Part shown: positions 52,275-61,056 of the stretch, one piece after another | Layout: each line of letters opens with the position of its first letter | Numbering within the stretch: the first letter of the stretch is position 1 | Source: Micropruina sp. | GTDB taxonomy: Bacteria; Actinomycetota; Actinomycetes; Propionibacteriales; Propionibacteriaceae | Assembly: GCA_016711205.1 (NCBI GenBank) | Contig: JADJTM010000003.1 | Coordinates: forward strand, 248,001-312,000 | DNA length: 64,000 nt | Direction: 5' to 3' | Program-made: the position numbers and the translations under genes | Notes under the pieces: generated by a model | Told to the model about the DNA's origin: nothing | What the model saw: the letters and a program-made list of their open reading frames with translations, nothing else | The model's database searches: none

Positions 52275-53240
52275 ATGGCCGCCAGCCGATCGATCGACAC
52301 CCTGATCAGGGCCGCCCGCCTCTACTACGAGGAGGGGCTCTCGCAGGGCGAAGTGGCGCGCACCATGGGCATCTCGGGTGCCACCGTGTCGAGGGCGCTG
52401 GCAGCGGCCCGCGACCAGGGCATCGTCGAGGTACGCATCTTCGACCCCCGCTCACCCGTCCAGCGGGTGCACGAGCTCGAGCAGCAACTCGCGGAGATGT
52501 TCGGGCTGAGCGAGGTGCGCGTCGGCACGTCGTCGGGTGAGACCGGCTCGTTGCGGCTGGTCGGACGGCTGGCCGCCGACCTCTTCGGTGAGCGGCTGAG
52601 CGCCATGCGACACGTGGGCCTGAGCTGGGGTACCACGCTGGAGGCGTTCGTCGCCGAGGTGCCGCACCGGGTGGTGCCGTCGCTGGAGGTGCGGCCCATC
52701 GCCGGTGGCAACCCCGGCCTCGACACGGCCTCCGCCGGCGGCACACTCGTGCAGGCGCTGGCTCGCCGCTGCGGTGTGGAGCCCAGCCGGCTGATCGCTC
52801 CGGCGGTGGTGGAATCGCCACTCACCAAGGCGGCGATCACGTCCGAATCGAGCATCCGATCGGCGCTCGATCGGGCCGCTGAGGTCGATCACGCGTTCGT
52901 GGGGGTCGGCACCTTCGGCGTCCGCTCGTCGGTCACCATCGTCGAGGACATGAGGCTCAGCGAGGTCGAGCTCGCCACCTTCCTGGCGCAGCGACCCGCC
53001 GGCGATATCTCGGGGCGCTTCTTCGACGACGAGGGGGTCGAACTGGGCCCGCCCACGTCCGAGCGCGTGATCGGGCTCAGCCTGGACGATCTGCGCAAGG
53101 TCCCCTGCGTGGTGGGCCTGGCGGCGGGGCACGAGAAAGCGCGGGGCGTGCTGGGCGGGCTGCGAACCGGCGTGCTCGACGTCCTGGTGGTTGACCTGCC
53201 GCTCGCCCAGGCCGTGCTGCAACGCAGCGGCCACGGCTGA
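52275..53240 (+). CDS. SorC/DeoR-type sugar-binding transcriptional regulator
   Basis: A 321-aa SorC-family regulator. HTH at 14-45 (AARLYYEEGLSQGEVARTMG, SGATVSRALAAARDQGIV) and a sugar-phosphate-binding domain (GLSWGTTLEAFV, RPIAGGNPGL, VGVGTFG, GLAAGHEKARGVLGGLRTGV). RBS AAGGAGG. Last gene of the polyol module; likely senses the polyol phosphate. Confidence 0.9.
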   Translation: MAASRSIDTLIRAARLYYEEGLSQGEVARTMGISGATVSRALAAARDQGIVEVRIFDPRSPVQRVHELEQQLAEMFGLSEVRVGTSSGETGSLRLVGRLAADLFGERLSAMRHVGLSWGTTLEAFVAEVPHRVVPSLEVRPIAGGNPGLDTASAGGTLVQALARRCGVEPSRLIAPAVVESPLTKAAITSESSIRSALDRAAEVDHAFVGVGTFGVRSSVTIVEDMRLSEVELATFLAQRPAGDISGRFFDDEGVELGPPTSERVIGLSLDDLRKVPCVVGLAAGHEKARGVLGGLRTGVLDVLVVDLPLAQAVLQRSGHG

Positions 53241-53297
53241 GGAGGCCTTGGTTTCTGGGAGCCGTGTTCCCGGAGTGCCCGGCGTCCTGGAGCGGCC

Positions 53298-53905
53298 CGT
53301 CATCCCGGCGAACGCCGGGATCTCCACTTGAGACCAGCGCTGCGGTTGCGGGCGAGATCCCGGGGCAAGCCCGGGATGACGAAAGGAAGCGCAACGCCGG
53401 CCCCCGTCATCCCGGCGGTCTTGTCATCCCGGCGAACGCCGGGATCTCCATCCCCGACCAGCGCGGTTGCGGGCGAGATCCGGGGCAAGCCCGGGATGAC
53501 GAAGGGAAGTGCTATGTCGGCGGGCCAGATCCCGGGGCAAGCCCGGGATGACGAAGGGCAGCGCAAGCCGGCCCCCGTCATCCCGGCGCTCCTGTCATCC
53601 CGGCGAACGCCGGGATCTCCGACCCACGACCAGGGCTGCGGGTGCGGGCGAGATCCCGGGGCAAGCCCGGGATGACGTAAGGCCACGCAAGCCGGCCCCC
53701 GTCATCCCGGCGGTCCTGTCATCCCGGCGAACGCCGGGATCTCCACCCACGACCAGCGCTGCGGTTGCGGGCGAGATCCCGGGGCAAGCCCGGGATGACG
53801 AAGGGAAGTGCTATGCCGGCGGGCGAGATCCCGGGGCTAGCCCGGGATGACCAAAGGAAGCGCAATGCCGGCCCCCGTCATCCCGGCGAACGCCGGGATC
53901 TCCGA
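53298..53905. repeat. family A array, alternating two palindromes
   Basis: Five copies of GTCATCCCGGCGAACGCCGG (continuing GATCTCC; near 53299, 53423, 53596, 53718, 53876) alternate with six copies of GAGATCCCGGGGCAAGCCCG (continuing GGATGAC; near 53354, 53475, 53525, 53650, 53773, 53826). The repeating unit is about 120-130 bp with shared spacer text (ACCAGCGCTGCGGTTGCGGG). The 770-bp spacer between sorC-type gene and ispD holds no other gene. Confidence 0.85.
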
Positions 53906-54001
53906 CGCAGTCCTGACCCGCGTCTCAGCAGCCGCGGCACTCTTCGCCGGCCGTCCGCGGCACTCTGCGCCGTCGGCGCTGTGCCGAACGCCGCGAATCG
54001 T

Positions 54002-54007
54002 TAAGCT
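54002..54007 (+). promoter_or_regulatory. -10 box TAAGCT of ispD (leaderless)
   Basis: TAAGCT, 7 nt, then GTG 54015. It fixes ispD's start after the repeat array. Confidence 0.55.
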
Positions 54008-54014
54008 GCCGGTT

Positions 54015-54812
54015 GTGCCTGAGCCAGTCCCTGCCGTCATCGTCGCCGCCGGACGCGGTGTCCGCTTCGGTGGACCGATACCCAAACCGGTGGCGACGCT
54101 CGCGGGGAAGGCCGTCGTCGCAATGTCGGTGGAAGCGATGGCGGCCGGCGGCTGTACACACGCGATCGTGGTCATCCCGCGCAACGGCGAGCACCATTTC
54201 CAGCCCGCGCTGGCCGCCTCGCCGATTCCGGTGACGCTGGTCGAGGGCGACGAGACGCGGCAGGCGTCCGTTCGTCGGGGGCTGACGGCGATCCTGCGCG
54301 ATCCGCACCTCGCGGACTCACGGGTGGTGCTGGTGCACGACGCGGTGCGTCCGCTGGTGCCGGCCACAGTGGTCGACCGCGTCATTCGCAGGGTCAGCGA
54401 GGGCGCCGTTGCGGTGGCGCCGGCGATCCCGGTCTCGGACTCGATCCGGGCCGAGGACGAACACGGACGGCTGACCATCGTCGATCGCGACCGGCTGCGA
54501 GCCATCCAGACCCCGCAGGGCTTCGACCTGGCAGTGCTGAGCGCCAGCCACGACTACTGCGCCGAGCAAGGCATCGACTGCACCGACGACCTGTCGGTCT
54601 GCGAGGCCGCCGGTCATCAGGTGGTCATCGTCCGGGGTGCGATGACGGCGTTGAAGATCACCTCCGCCACCGATCTCGACCTGGCCCACGCCTTTTTGAA
54701 GCTGCGTAAGGGCCTGGGCCGGCATTCGTTCCGCCGGGTGCTGCGGCATCGTCCCTTCGCCTGGGTGGTGAAGCCGGCCGACCCTGCACCGGTGATCCGG
54801 AGCGAGCCGTGA
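54015..54812 (+). CDS. ispD: 2-C-methyl-D-erythritol 4-phosphate cytidylyltransferase
   Basis: MEP-pathway CTP:MEP cytidylyltransferase. 265 aa: VIVAAGRGVRFGG (CTP loop), IPKPVATLAGKAVV, VLVHDAVRPLVP, IQTPQGFDL, TDDLSVCEAAG. Longer than the usual ~230 aa because of a basic C-terminal tail after about residue 230 (RKGLGRHSFRRVLRHRPFAW). The GTG at 54015 is set by the leaderless box; earlier codons are repeat-derived. Overlaps ispF (GTGA). Confidence 0.93.
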   Translation: MPEPVPAVIVAAGRGVRFGGPIPKPVATLAGKAVVAMSVEAMAAGGCTHAIVVIPRNGEHHFQPALAASPIPVTLVEGDETRQASVRRGLTAILRDPHLADSRVVLVHDAVRPLVPATVVDRVIRRVSEGAVAVAPAIPVSDSIRAEDEHGRLTIVDRDRLRAIQTPQGFDLAVLSASHDYCAEQGIDCTDDLSVCEAAGHQVVIVRGAMTALKITSATDLDLAHAFLKLRKGLGRHSFRRVLRHRPFAWVVKPADPAPVIRSEP

Positions 54813-55285
54813 GCCTGCCCCGGGTCGGCATCGGCAGCGACGTCCATGCGCTGGCCGAAGGCGTGCCGATGTGGGTGGCCGGACTGCACTTTCCGGACGA
54901 GCGCAGCGGGCTGGCCGGGCATTCCGACGGCGACGTGGCCTGCCACGCGATCTGCGACGCACTGCTCTCGGCGGCCGGGCTGGGCGATCTCGGCGGCGCT
55001 GTGGGCACCGACCGTCCGGAGTGGGCGGGGGCGTCCGGGGTGCGCCTGCTCGCCGAGATCGCCGAGCTGGTGCGCGCCGCGGGCTTCGAACTCGGCAACG
55101 TGGCCGTCCAGGTGATCGGCAACCGGCCGAGACTGCTGCCGCGGCGGGACGAATCGGAGGCGCTGCTCAGTGCGACGCTCGGTTGCCCGGTGTCGGTGTC
55201 GGGCAAGACCACGGACGGCCTGGGCATGACCGGCCGCGGCGAGGGGATCGCCGCGATCGCGACCGCGCTGATCGTGCCGGCGTGA
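54809..55285 (+). CDS. ispF: 2-C-methyl-D-erythritol 2,4-cyclodiphosphate synthase
   Basis: Next MEP-pathway enzyme. 158 aa, family length. GIGSDVHAL gives the zinc Asp and His, GHSDGDVACHAICDALL the third ligand and signature, and TTDGLGMTGRGEGI the C-terminal motif. GTG start overlapping the ispD stop. Confidence 0.96.
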   Translation: MSLPRVGIGSDVHALAEGVPMWVAGLHFPDERSGLAGHSDGDVACHAICDALLSAAGLGDLGGAVGTDRPEWAGASGVRLLAEIAELVRAAGFELGNVAVQVIGNRPRLLPRRDESEALLSATLGCPVSVSGKTTDGLGMTGRGEGIAAIATALIVPA

Positions 55286-55998
55286 GCCACGCCGGCCAGA
55301 GCGGGGCGATCGAACTCTGCGCTCACGGTGAGGCGGCCTGGCATGCGCTCGCGTATGCGTCGTTGCACGCCGAGTGGGGCGAACGCGACGGGCTGGCGCG
55401 GTCGCTCGGAGGCGTGCCGCACCAGTTTCTGCTGGGGGCGGTGACGCTTCGGGACGACGCCGAGGTACCGGCGGACGTGCCGGGCATCGTCTGCGACAGC
55501 TTCGCGCGGCTGATCTTGCCGGGGCGGGAGGCCGCGGTGACCGGGTACTGGATGATCCGCGAGCCGGGAACGGCCGAGGGGGCTGGAGACGTGCCGGGGT
55601 TGCGGATTCGTCCGGCGCTCACCGACGACGACATCGCCTGGTTCGAATACCTCGCCTTTCTGGCAGCGGACGGTGCACTTCCCGCCCGCTCCGGCGAACT
55701 GCATCCGGCCGGCAGCCAGCACCTACCCGGACTGACGCTGCTGATCGCCGAGATCGACGGCGACGGAGTGGGCACTGCGCTGTCGGTGGTGACGCCGCGG
55801 GTGAACAACGTGGGCGCTGTCGCGGTGATGCCGGCCCAGCGCGGGCGAGGCATCGGCTCCGCGCTGACGCAGGCGGCGATCGCGGTGGCTCCCGGCCGGC
55901 CCGCGACCCTGTCGGCCACCCCGTCCGGACGCGGCGTGTACGCGCGCCTGGGCTTCACCGAGGTCGGACGACCCCTGCACCACCACCCGCTCGGCTGA
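55282..55998 (+). CDS. GNAT-family acetyltransferase with N-terminal extension
   Basis: A 238-aa protein starting at the GTG that overlaps the ispF stop. The C-terminal half (from about 105) is a GNAT domain: AVAVMPAQRGRGIGSALTQA is the acetyl-CoA loop, and GVYARLGFTEVGR the end motif. The first 100 residues (GAIELCAHGEAAWHALAYAS) look like a degenerate first GNAT repeat. Substrate unknown; the three-gene overlap with ispDF suggests co-transcription only. Confidence 0.82.
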   Translation: MSHAGQSGAIELCAHGEAAWHALAYASLHAEWGERDGLARSLGGVPHQFLLGAVTLRDDAEVPADVPGIVCDSFARLILPGREAAVTGYWMIREPGTAEGAGDVPGLRIRPALTDDDIAWFEYLAFLAADGALPARSGELHPAGSQHLPGLTLLIAEIDGDGVGTALSVVTPRVNNVGAVAVMPAQRGRGIGSALTQAAIAVAPGRPATLSATPSGRGVYARLGFTEVGRPLHHHPLG

Positions 55999-56107
55999 CC
56001 AACGAAACCGCTCCGCATGGCGGATTGGCCAGCGCCACGGGGCGCGCCGCCGGTCGTCAGCCGTCAGTCCGGCGGAGGCCGGGGTTGCGCGGGAGCCGGC
56101 GTCAGTG

Positions 56108-56125
56108 GGGGACGGAACCGTCCCC
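56108..56125. repeat. single family C core palindrome
   Basis: GGGGACGGAACCGTCCCC, an 18-bp near-perfect palindrome carrying the family C core, in the convergent spacer after the GNAT gene. Probably a lone repeat remnant or terminator-like hairpin. Confidence 0.65.
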
Positions 56126-56149
56126 AACGTCACGCAGCAGCGCAAGCAG

Positions 56150-57331
56150 TCAGCGCACCTGGCTGTCCGGCACCGTGTAGGTGTTGCACTGCAGCGTCTT
56201 GTCGCTGCCGCTCAGGCCGGTCTCGAACCAGCGTTGCCGCGTCGCGCCGAGCCCGTGGCCCGAATCGATGTTCTGCTCACCCGAGAGCATGTCGTCGCCG
56301 AGGTTTTCGGCGATGGTGCGCAGTCCGTCCAGGTCGGCGGACGAAAGTCCCTGCGACTCGCCGACCGACTGGATCCACATGCCTGCGAAGCAGTCGGCCT
56401 GCACCTCGAGCCGGCGCGAGAACACGTTCGCGGCGGCCTTGGTCGAGGCCCGCTGCTCCCACGCGCTGCTCGAGATCGAGATGCCGGTGCGCGCCTGAAT
56501 GGCATGCCCGAACTCGTGCCCGAGCACCATCTCCATCAGGAACTTCTGGGCCTGCAGGTTCTTCGGGAAGATCTTGGGCAACGGCTTGGCGTAGTAGATG
56601 CGCTGGTCGGCGCCGCAGTAGGACGCGTTGACGCTGTCGAGCTTGCCGCACGCGGTCTGGATGGGCTGGCTGTACACCGTGGCAGGAGGACGGGGCATCT
56701 CGAACCCGGCGGCCTCGACGGGCACCTTCCACACCTGCAGCAGGCACGAGGTCAGGTTGAGCAGGTGCTGGTTCAACTCGGACTCGGAGGCGGCCAGCGC
56801 GTCCGCCGGCTGAAGCTGGCTGCAGTTGGTCGGAATGGTGATCGACTGGTCGTAGAAGGGGTTGTTCTGCATCCACTCGGTCGCCTCCGAGTAGGTCTGC
56901 GGCGTGGGCAGTCCCGGCGGGCTCATGTCGGGCGGCGGCGGCGTCCAGGTCTGTTGGGGATCGGACGAGGATGACGTGCCCGCAGCCCCGCCGTTCAGCA
57001 GGTTCGCCACCACCACGCCGGCCAGGAGCAGACCGGCGACCATCACCAGCAGCACCAGCATTCGGCCCAGCGGACTGCGCCGCTTGGGCTGCTGCGGGCT
57101 GATCTGACCCGGCTGCTGGAAGCCGCCGGGCTGCTGCTGAAAACCGCCCGGCTGGGTCGGGTACCCGTAGGGCGACTGCTGCTGGAAGCCGCCGGACTGC
57201 TGCGGCCAGGTCGGTTGCCCGAACGACTGCTGCGGCTGGTTCCAGCCGGCTTGCTGTTGGGGCGCCGGCCACCCCTGCGGCTGGCCCCACTGCTGGGGGT
57301 AGCCCTGCTGCGGCGGATAATGCTGGGTCAC
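56150..57331 (-). CDS. membrane-anchored neutral zinc metallopeptidase
   Basis: A 393-aa protein. Residues 1-80 are Gln/Pro/Gly-rich cytoplasmic low complexity (QQGYPQQWGQPQGW repeats); 88-110 a TM helix; the outer domain holds MVLGHEFGHAIQARTG (HExxH-like HEFGH zinc site) and RRLEVQADCFAGMW with the third ligand region. This is the YpfJ-like neutral zinc metallopeptidase family. Several Cys pairs fit an extracytoplasmic location. GTG start set by a TACAGT box 7 nt upstream. Confidence 0.88.
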   Translation of the reverse strand: MTQHYPPQQGYPQQWGQPQGWPAPQQQAGWNQPQQSFGQPTWPQQSGGFQQQSPYGYPTQPGGFQQQPGGFQQPGQISPQQPKRRSPLGRMLVLLVMVAGLLLAGVVVANLLNGGAAGTSSSSDPQQTWTPPPPDMSPPGLPTPQTYSEATEWMQNNPFYDQSITIPTNCSQLQPADALAASESELNQHLLNLTSCLLQVWKVPVEAAGFEMPRPPATVYSQPIQTACGKLDSVNASYCGADQRIYYAKPLPKIFPKNLQAQKFLMEMVLGHEFGHAIQARTGISISSSAWEQRASTKAAANVFSRRLEVQADCFAGMWIQSVGESQGLSSADLDGLRTIAENLGDDMLSGEQNIDSGHGLGATRQRWFETGLSGSDKTLQCNTYTVPDSQVR

Positions 57332-57338
57332 GCAAAAT

Positions 57339-57344
57339 ACTGTA
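57339..57344 (-). promoter_or_regulatory. -10 box TACAGT of metallopeptidase gene
   Basis: TACAGT on the minus strand with 7 nt to the GTG at 57331. A leaderless start is likely. Confidence 0.55.
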
Positions 57345-57479
57345 GTCGGCAGGGTGGCTTTCCGGGCCTCGGCCGGTGACAGTAATTCGGGGCTTGATGA
57401 CTCTCAGCGCACCCCGGTATGCGATAGCTTCGTGCTGCGCGCCGCGCCTTGGTGTTGCTCGATTTCGAGGGGTTTGATC

Positions 57480-59174
57480 GTGACGAGACCGCATACCGCC
57501 CTGGTTGCCCGACTGCTCGCCGGCCTGCTGGTGCTGGCTGTGGCGCTGCTCGGACCCTCAGCCGTGAAGGCCTTTGCCGCCGAGTCGGTCGACACCTACG
57601 CCGTCGAAGGTTCGATCGGCACCGACGGGGCCTTGGTGGTCAACGCGACCATCACCTTCGACGGGGCGGCGCCGGCCACGCTGGTGCAGAAGTTCGCCAC
57701 CACCCGCGAGGTGATGGGCGATCGCGAGTACGTGTACACGTTGCAGGACATCAAGGTGACCGCCGGCGGCCAGCCGCTGAATGCCACCATCGCCAACGAG
57801 GCCGCTCAGACTGTGGTCACCATGCCCACCCAGGGCGTGACGTCGCCGATCGTGCTGAGCTATGTGGTGACCGGAGCAGCGATCAAAGAGGCCACCGGCG
57901 AGACCACCGTCAACTGGCGGCTGCTGCAGGGCCTCAGCCTGCCGGTGAAGCAGTTCACCGCCGTCCTCACCGTTCCGACCACGATCGCGCTGGTTCAGTG
58001 CAACGCCGGCCCGCCGGTTTCGCCGGGTGTGTGCACCTTCTGGGGCGGCGGCACGCATGACTACCCCGATCCCACCTTCAACGACGGTCCACGGGGGGCC
58101 GGTGAGGTGGTCGAGGTGATCATCCGGTTTCCGGCCGGCACCGTCAGCGTGAACGAGCAGATCCGCGAGCGGTGGACCTTCGAACGCGCGTTCTCGGTCG
58201 AGCCCCTGCCGCTCGGCCTGGCGCTGGGGGCGCTGGCGCTCGGCGCGCTCGGGTTCTGGCTGCTGCACCGCCGGATCGGCCGCGACGCCGCCGGCGCCGA
58301 GCAGACGTTGGTGGCCGACTTCCACCCCGTGGGTGAGGGTGAGGCCGAGTTCCGGGTGCTGGACGGCGTCCGTCCCGGCCAGGTCGGCACGCTGGTGGAT
58401 GAGCGAGTCGACCCCGTCGACGTGACCGCCAGCCTGCTCGACCTGGCGGTGCGCGGGCACCTGCGCTTCACCGAACTGCCCCGATCCTCCACCTATGCCG
58501 CGGGGGAGTGGACGCTGACCAGGCTCGCCGGCGGCGACGAGTTGCGACCCTACGAGAAGACGCTGCTGGACGCGGTCGCTCCCGAAAGCGGAAGAACGGT
58601 CACGGTCTCGGACCTTCCCGAGGCGGTGGGCGCCGTGATCGGCACAGTGCAGAACGAGCTGTATGACGACGTCGTGCAGCTGGGCTGGTTCGAGCGGCGT
58701 CCGGACCAGACCCGCAACTCGTGGTTCCGCGGTGGCCTGGTGTTCTTCGCGCTCGCGGTGCTCGCCACCATCGTGCTGGCCACGTTCACCCGGTTCGGGC
58801 TACTCGGGCTGGCGTTGATCGCGGTGTCGCTGCTGGTGATCTTTGCGGGTCAGGAGATGCCTGCGCGCAGCAGCAAGGGGGTGGCGCTGCTCAACGGCCT
58901 CGGCCTGTTGCGCGCCCAACTGCTGGGCCACCCGACCGATCAGATGCCCAAGGGACGCGAACTGCACGAGCTGTCCGAGGTGCTGCCGTACGCGGTGGTG
59001 CTGGGTGGATCCGAGCGCTGGCTGCAGGCGGTGGTGGCCGCCGACGGCGACGCCGATGCCGACTCCGCCGACCTGGACTGGTACCACGCGCCCGAAGACT
59101 GGCACCTCGCCGATCTGCCCGACTCGCTGAACCGGTTGATCACCACGATCCAGGGCAAGCTGTTCGCCCGCTGA
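57480..59174 (+). CDS. DUF2207-type predicted membrane protein
   Basis: A 564-aa protein: signal peptide (LVARLLAGLLVLAVALLGPS), an outer beta domain (about 35-235: SVDTYAVEGSIGTDGALVVN, IVLSYVVTG), TM helix (LALGALALGALGFWLLHR), a cytoplasmic region, two more TM helices (FRGGLVFFALAVLATIVLAT, LGLALIAVSLLVIFAG) and a C-terminal domain with ELHELSEVLPYAVVLGGSER, the DUF2207 block. GTG 57480 has GAGGGG upstream. Family function unknown. Confidence 0.85.
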   Translation: MTRPHTALVARLLAGLLVLAVALLGPSAVKAFAAESVDTYAVEGSIGTDGALVVNATITFDGAAPATLVQKFATTREVMGDREYVYTLQDIKVTAGGQPLNATIANEAAQTVVTMPTQGVTSPIVLSYVVTGAAIKEATGETTVNWRLLQGLSLPVKQFTAVLTVPTTIALVQCNAGPPVSPGVCTFWGGGTHDYPDPTFNDGPRGAGEVVEVIIRFPAGTVSVNEQIRERWTFERAFSVEPLPLGLALGALALGALGFWLLHRRIGRDAAGAEQTLVADFHPVGEGEAEFRVLDGVRPGQVGTLVDERVDPVDVTASLLDLAVRGHLRFTELPRSSTYAAGEWTLTRLAGGDELRPYEKTLLDAVAPESGRTVTVSDLPEAVGAVIGTVQNELYDDVVQLGWFERRPDQTRNSWFRGGLVFFALAVLATIVLATFTRFGLLGLALIAVSLLVIFAGQEMPARSSKGVALLNGLGLLRAQLLGHPTDQMPKGRELHELSEVLPYAVVLGGSERWLQAVVAADGDADADSADLDWYHAPEDWHLADLPDSLNRLITTIQGKLFAR

Positions 59175-59432
59175 GCTGAAAGTGGGGACGGTTCCTCTTT
59201 CAGGTCATTCTCAGCATCGTTCGGTCTCGGCCGGTTTCGGCCGGTTTCGGCCGGTCTTGGACGGGTGCGTCGCCGGTGACCGGGAAAGGAACCGTCCCCA
59301 TTCCCGGCCGGTCTTGGACGGGTGCGTCGCCGGTGACCGGGAAAGGAACCGTCCCCATTCCCGGTCGGTCTCGCCGGGGTGCGTCGCCGGTGACCGGGAA
59401 AGGAACCGTCCCCATTACCCGTCGGGCAGCTC
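59175..59432. repeat. family C direct repeats, 57-bp period
   Basis: A forward core (GTGGGGACGGTTCC) at 59180, three direct GGCCGGTTTC-type 10-mers near 59226-59255, then three copies of a 57-bp unit (CGGTGACCGGGAAAGGAACC, GTCCCCATTCCCGG) at 59274, 59331 and 59388. They fill the convergent spacer before glyA. Confidence 0.85.
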
Positions 59433-59441
59433 GCTGGCGGG

Positions 59442-60881
59442 TCAGACCACCAGGCCCGGGTAGAGCGGGTTGGCGTCCAGCAACTCGGACGCCGCCGCCT
59501 TCGTGCGCTCGGCGACCCCGTCCGCGAGAGTGTATTTGGCCTTGCCGGGGGCCCCTGCGGCGGTCAGGGTCGGGGTGGTGTTCGACAGGACGTCGACGAT
59601 CAGTTCGGCGACCTTGTCGAACTCGTCCGCACCGAAGCCGCGTGAGGTCAACGCCGGAGTGCCGATGCGCACCCCGGTGGTGTACCACGCGCCGTTGGGA
59701 TCGTTCGGGACCGAGTTGCGGTTGGTGACGATGCCCGAGTCGAGCAGTGCCGACTCGGCCTGGCGTCCGGTGACGCCGAACGTGCTGGTGTGGATCAGCA
59801 CCAGGTGATTGTCGGTACCCCCGGTGACCAGGCTCGCGCCCCGCTTCAACAGGCCGTCGGCCAGCACCTTGGCGTTGTCTGCCACCGACTGCGCGTAACC
59901 GCGGAAGGCGTCCGTGCGGGCCTCGGCGAAAGCCACCGCCTTGGCGGCCATGATGTGCGACAGCGGTCCGCCGAGCACCATCGGGCAGCCGCGGTCGACG
60001 CTCGGCGCATACTCGGCGGTCGCCAGCACGAACCCGCCCCGCGGGCCGCGCAGCGACTTGTGCGTGGTGGAGGCCACCACGTGCGCGTAGGGCACCGGAT
60101 TCTCTTCGCCGGTGAACACCTTGCCCGCCACCAGGCCGGCGAAGTGCGCCATGTCGACGAACAGGGTGGCGCCCACCTCGTCCGCGATCTCGCGCATCTT
60201 CGCGAAGTTCACCCGGCGGGGGTACGCGGAGTATCCGGCGACCAGAATCAGCGGCTTGAACTCGCGCGCGTCCGCCAACAGCTTGTCGTAGTCGATCAGC
60301 TGCGTCTTTGCGTCGGTGCCGTAGCTGCGCTGGTGGAACATCTTGCCCGAGATGTTGGGCCGGAAGCCGTGCGTCAGGTGGCCGCCGACGTCCAGGCTCA
60401 TGCCCATCACGCGCTGCTCGGCGAAGCTCTTGCGAAGCGTCTCCCAGTCGGCCTCGGACAGCTCGTTGACGTTCTTGGCGCCCAGCCGTTCCAGTGCCGG
60501 CGATTCCACCCGGTGGGCGAGGATCGACCAGTAGGCGACCAGGTTGGCGTCGATGCCGGAGTGCGGCTGCACGTAGGCGTACTCGGCCCCGAACAGCTCG
60601 CGGGCGTGCTCGGCGGCGACCGACTCGACGGTGTCGACGTTGCGGCAGCCGGCGTAGAAGCGGTGCCCGATGGTGCCCTCGGCGTACTTGTCCGACAGCC
60701 AGGTACCCATCGTCATCAGCACCGGTAGCGACGCGTAGTTCTCGCTGGCGATCAGCTTGAGCGAGGCGCGCTGGTCGGCGAGTTCGGAGCGGGTGGCCTC
60801 GGCGATGCGCGGCTCGACACCGCCGATCACGTCGAGAATCTGGCTGTAGATGGACGAGGCGCTGGTGGCGAGATCGGTCAC
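59442..60881 (-). CDS. glyA: serine hydroxymethyltransferase, long form
   Basis: PLP enzyme linking serine, glycine and tetrahydrofolate. 479 aa, about 50 longer than E. coli GlyA because of an insertion around ERLGAKNVNELSEADWETL and MGMSLDVGGHLTHGFRPN. Conserved: LKLIASENYAS, GTIGHRFYAGCRNVD, VDMAHFAGLVA, STTHKSLRGPRGG (PLP Lys), MAAKAVAFAEA. GTG 60881 has CAGGAGA upstream; a TAGAGT box about 45 nt above is a -10 candidate. No ZTP or glycine riboswitch pattern could be made out in the leader. Confidence 0.95.
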   Translation of the reverse strand: MTDLATSASSIYSQILDVIGGVEPRIAEATRSELADQRASLKLIASENYASLPVLMTMGTWLSDKYAEGTIGHRFYAGCRNVDTVESVAAEHARELFGAEYAYVQPHSGIDANLVAYWSILAHRVESPALERLGAKNVNELSEADWETLRKSFAEQRVMGMSLDVGGHLTHGFRPNISGKMFHQRSYGTDAKTQLIDYDKLLADAREFKPLILVAGYSAYPRRVNFAKMREIADEVGATLFVDMAHFAGLVAGKVFTGEENPVPYAHVVASTTHKSLRGPRGGFVLATAEYAPSVDRGCPMVLGGPLSHIMAAKAVAFAEARTDAFRGYAQSVADNAKVLADGLLKRGASLVTGGTDNHLVLIHTSTFGVTGRQAESALLDSGIVTNRNSVPNDPNGAWYTTGVRIGTPALTSRGFGADEFDKVAELIVDVLSNTTPTLTAAGAPGKAKYTLADGVAERTKAAASELLDANPLYPGLVV

Positions 60882-61056
60882 TGGTTCTCCTGTGGTCGAG
60901 CGACCCGGCAACTCTATCGAGAACCGCCCCCCGGGCGATGCGCCCGATCCGCTCAATTCCGCCGGATCCTCGACCATCGGGGCGCGGGCCGTCGCAGGGT
61001 CGGAACCGCCCGCCGGTGGCATGGTTGGCGTGGCAGCTTCGGCGAGGGAGATCAGC

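Noticed and set aside
53300..53850. Several open frames across the family A array
   Set aside because: All encode repeat-derived peptides (PGERRDL, RSRGKPGMTK types) on both strands, a known artefact of this repeat.
53847..54014. Longer ispD start within the repeat array
   Set aside because: The extra 56 residues are repeat-derived and the TAAGCT box places the transcript start at GTG 54015.
60882..61056. Riboswitch (ZTP, glycine or THF) upstream of glyA
   Set aside because: I looked for the conserved cores of these classes and could not find them; the leader appears to be only about 40 nt.
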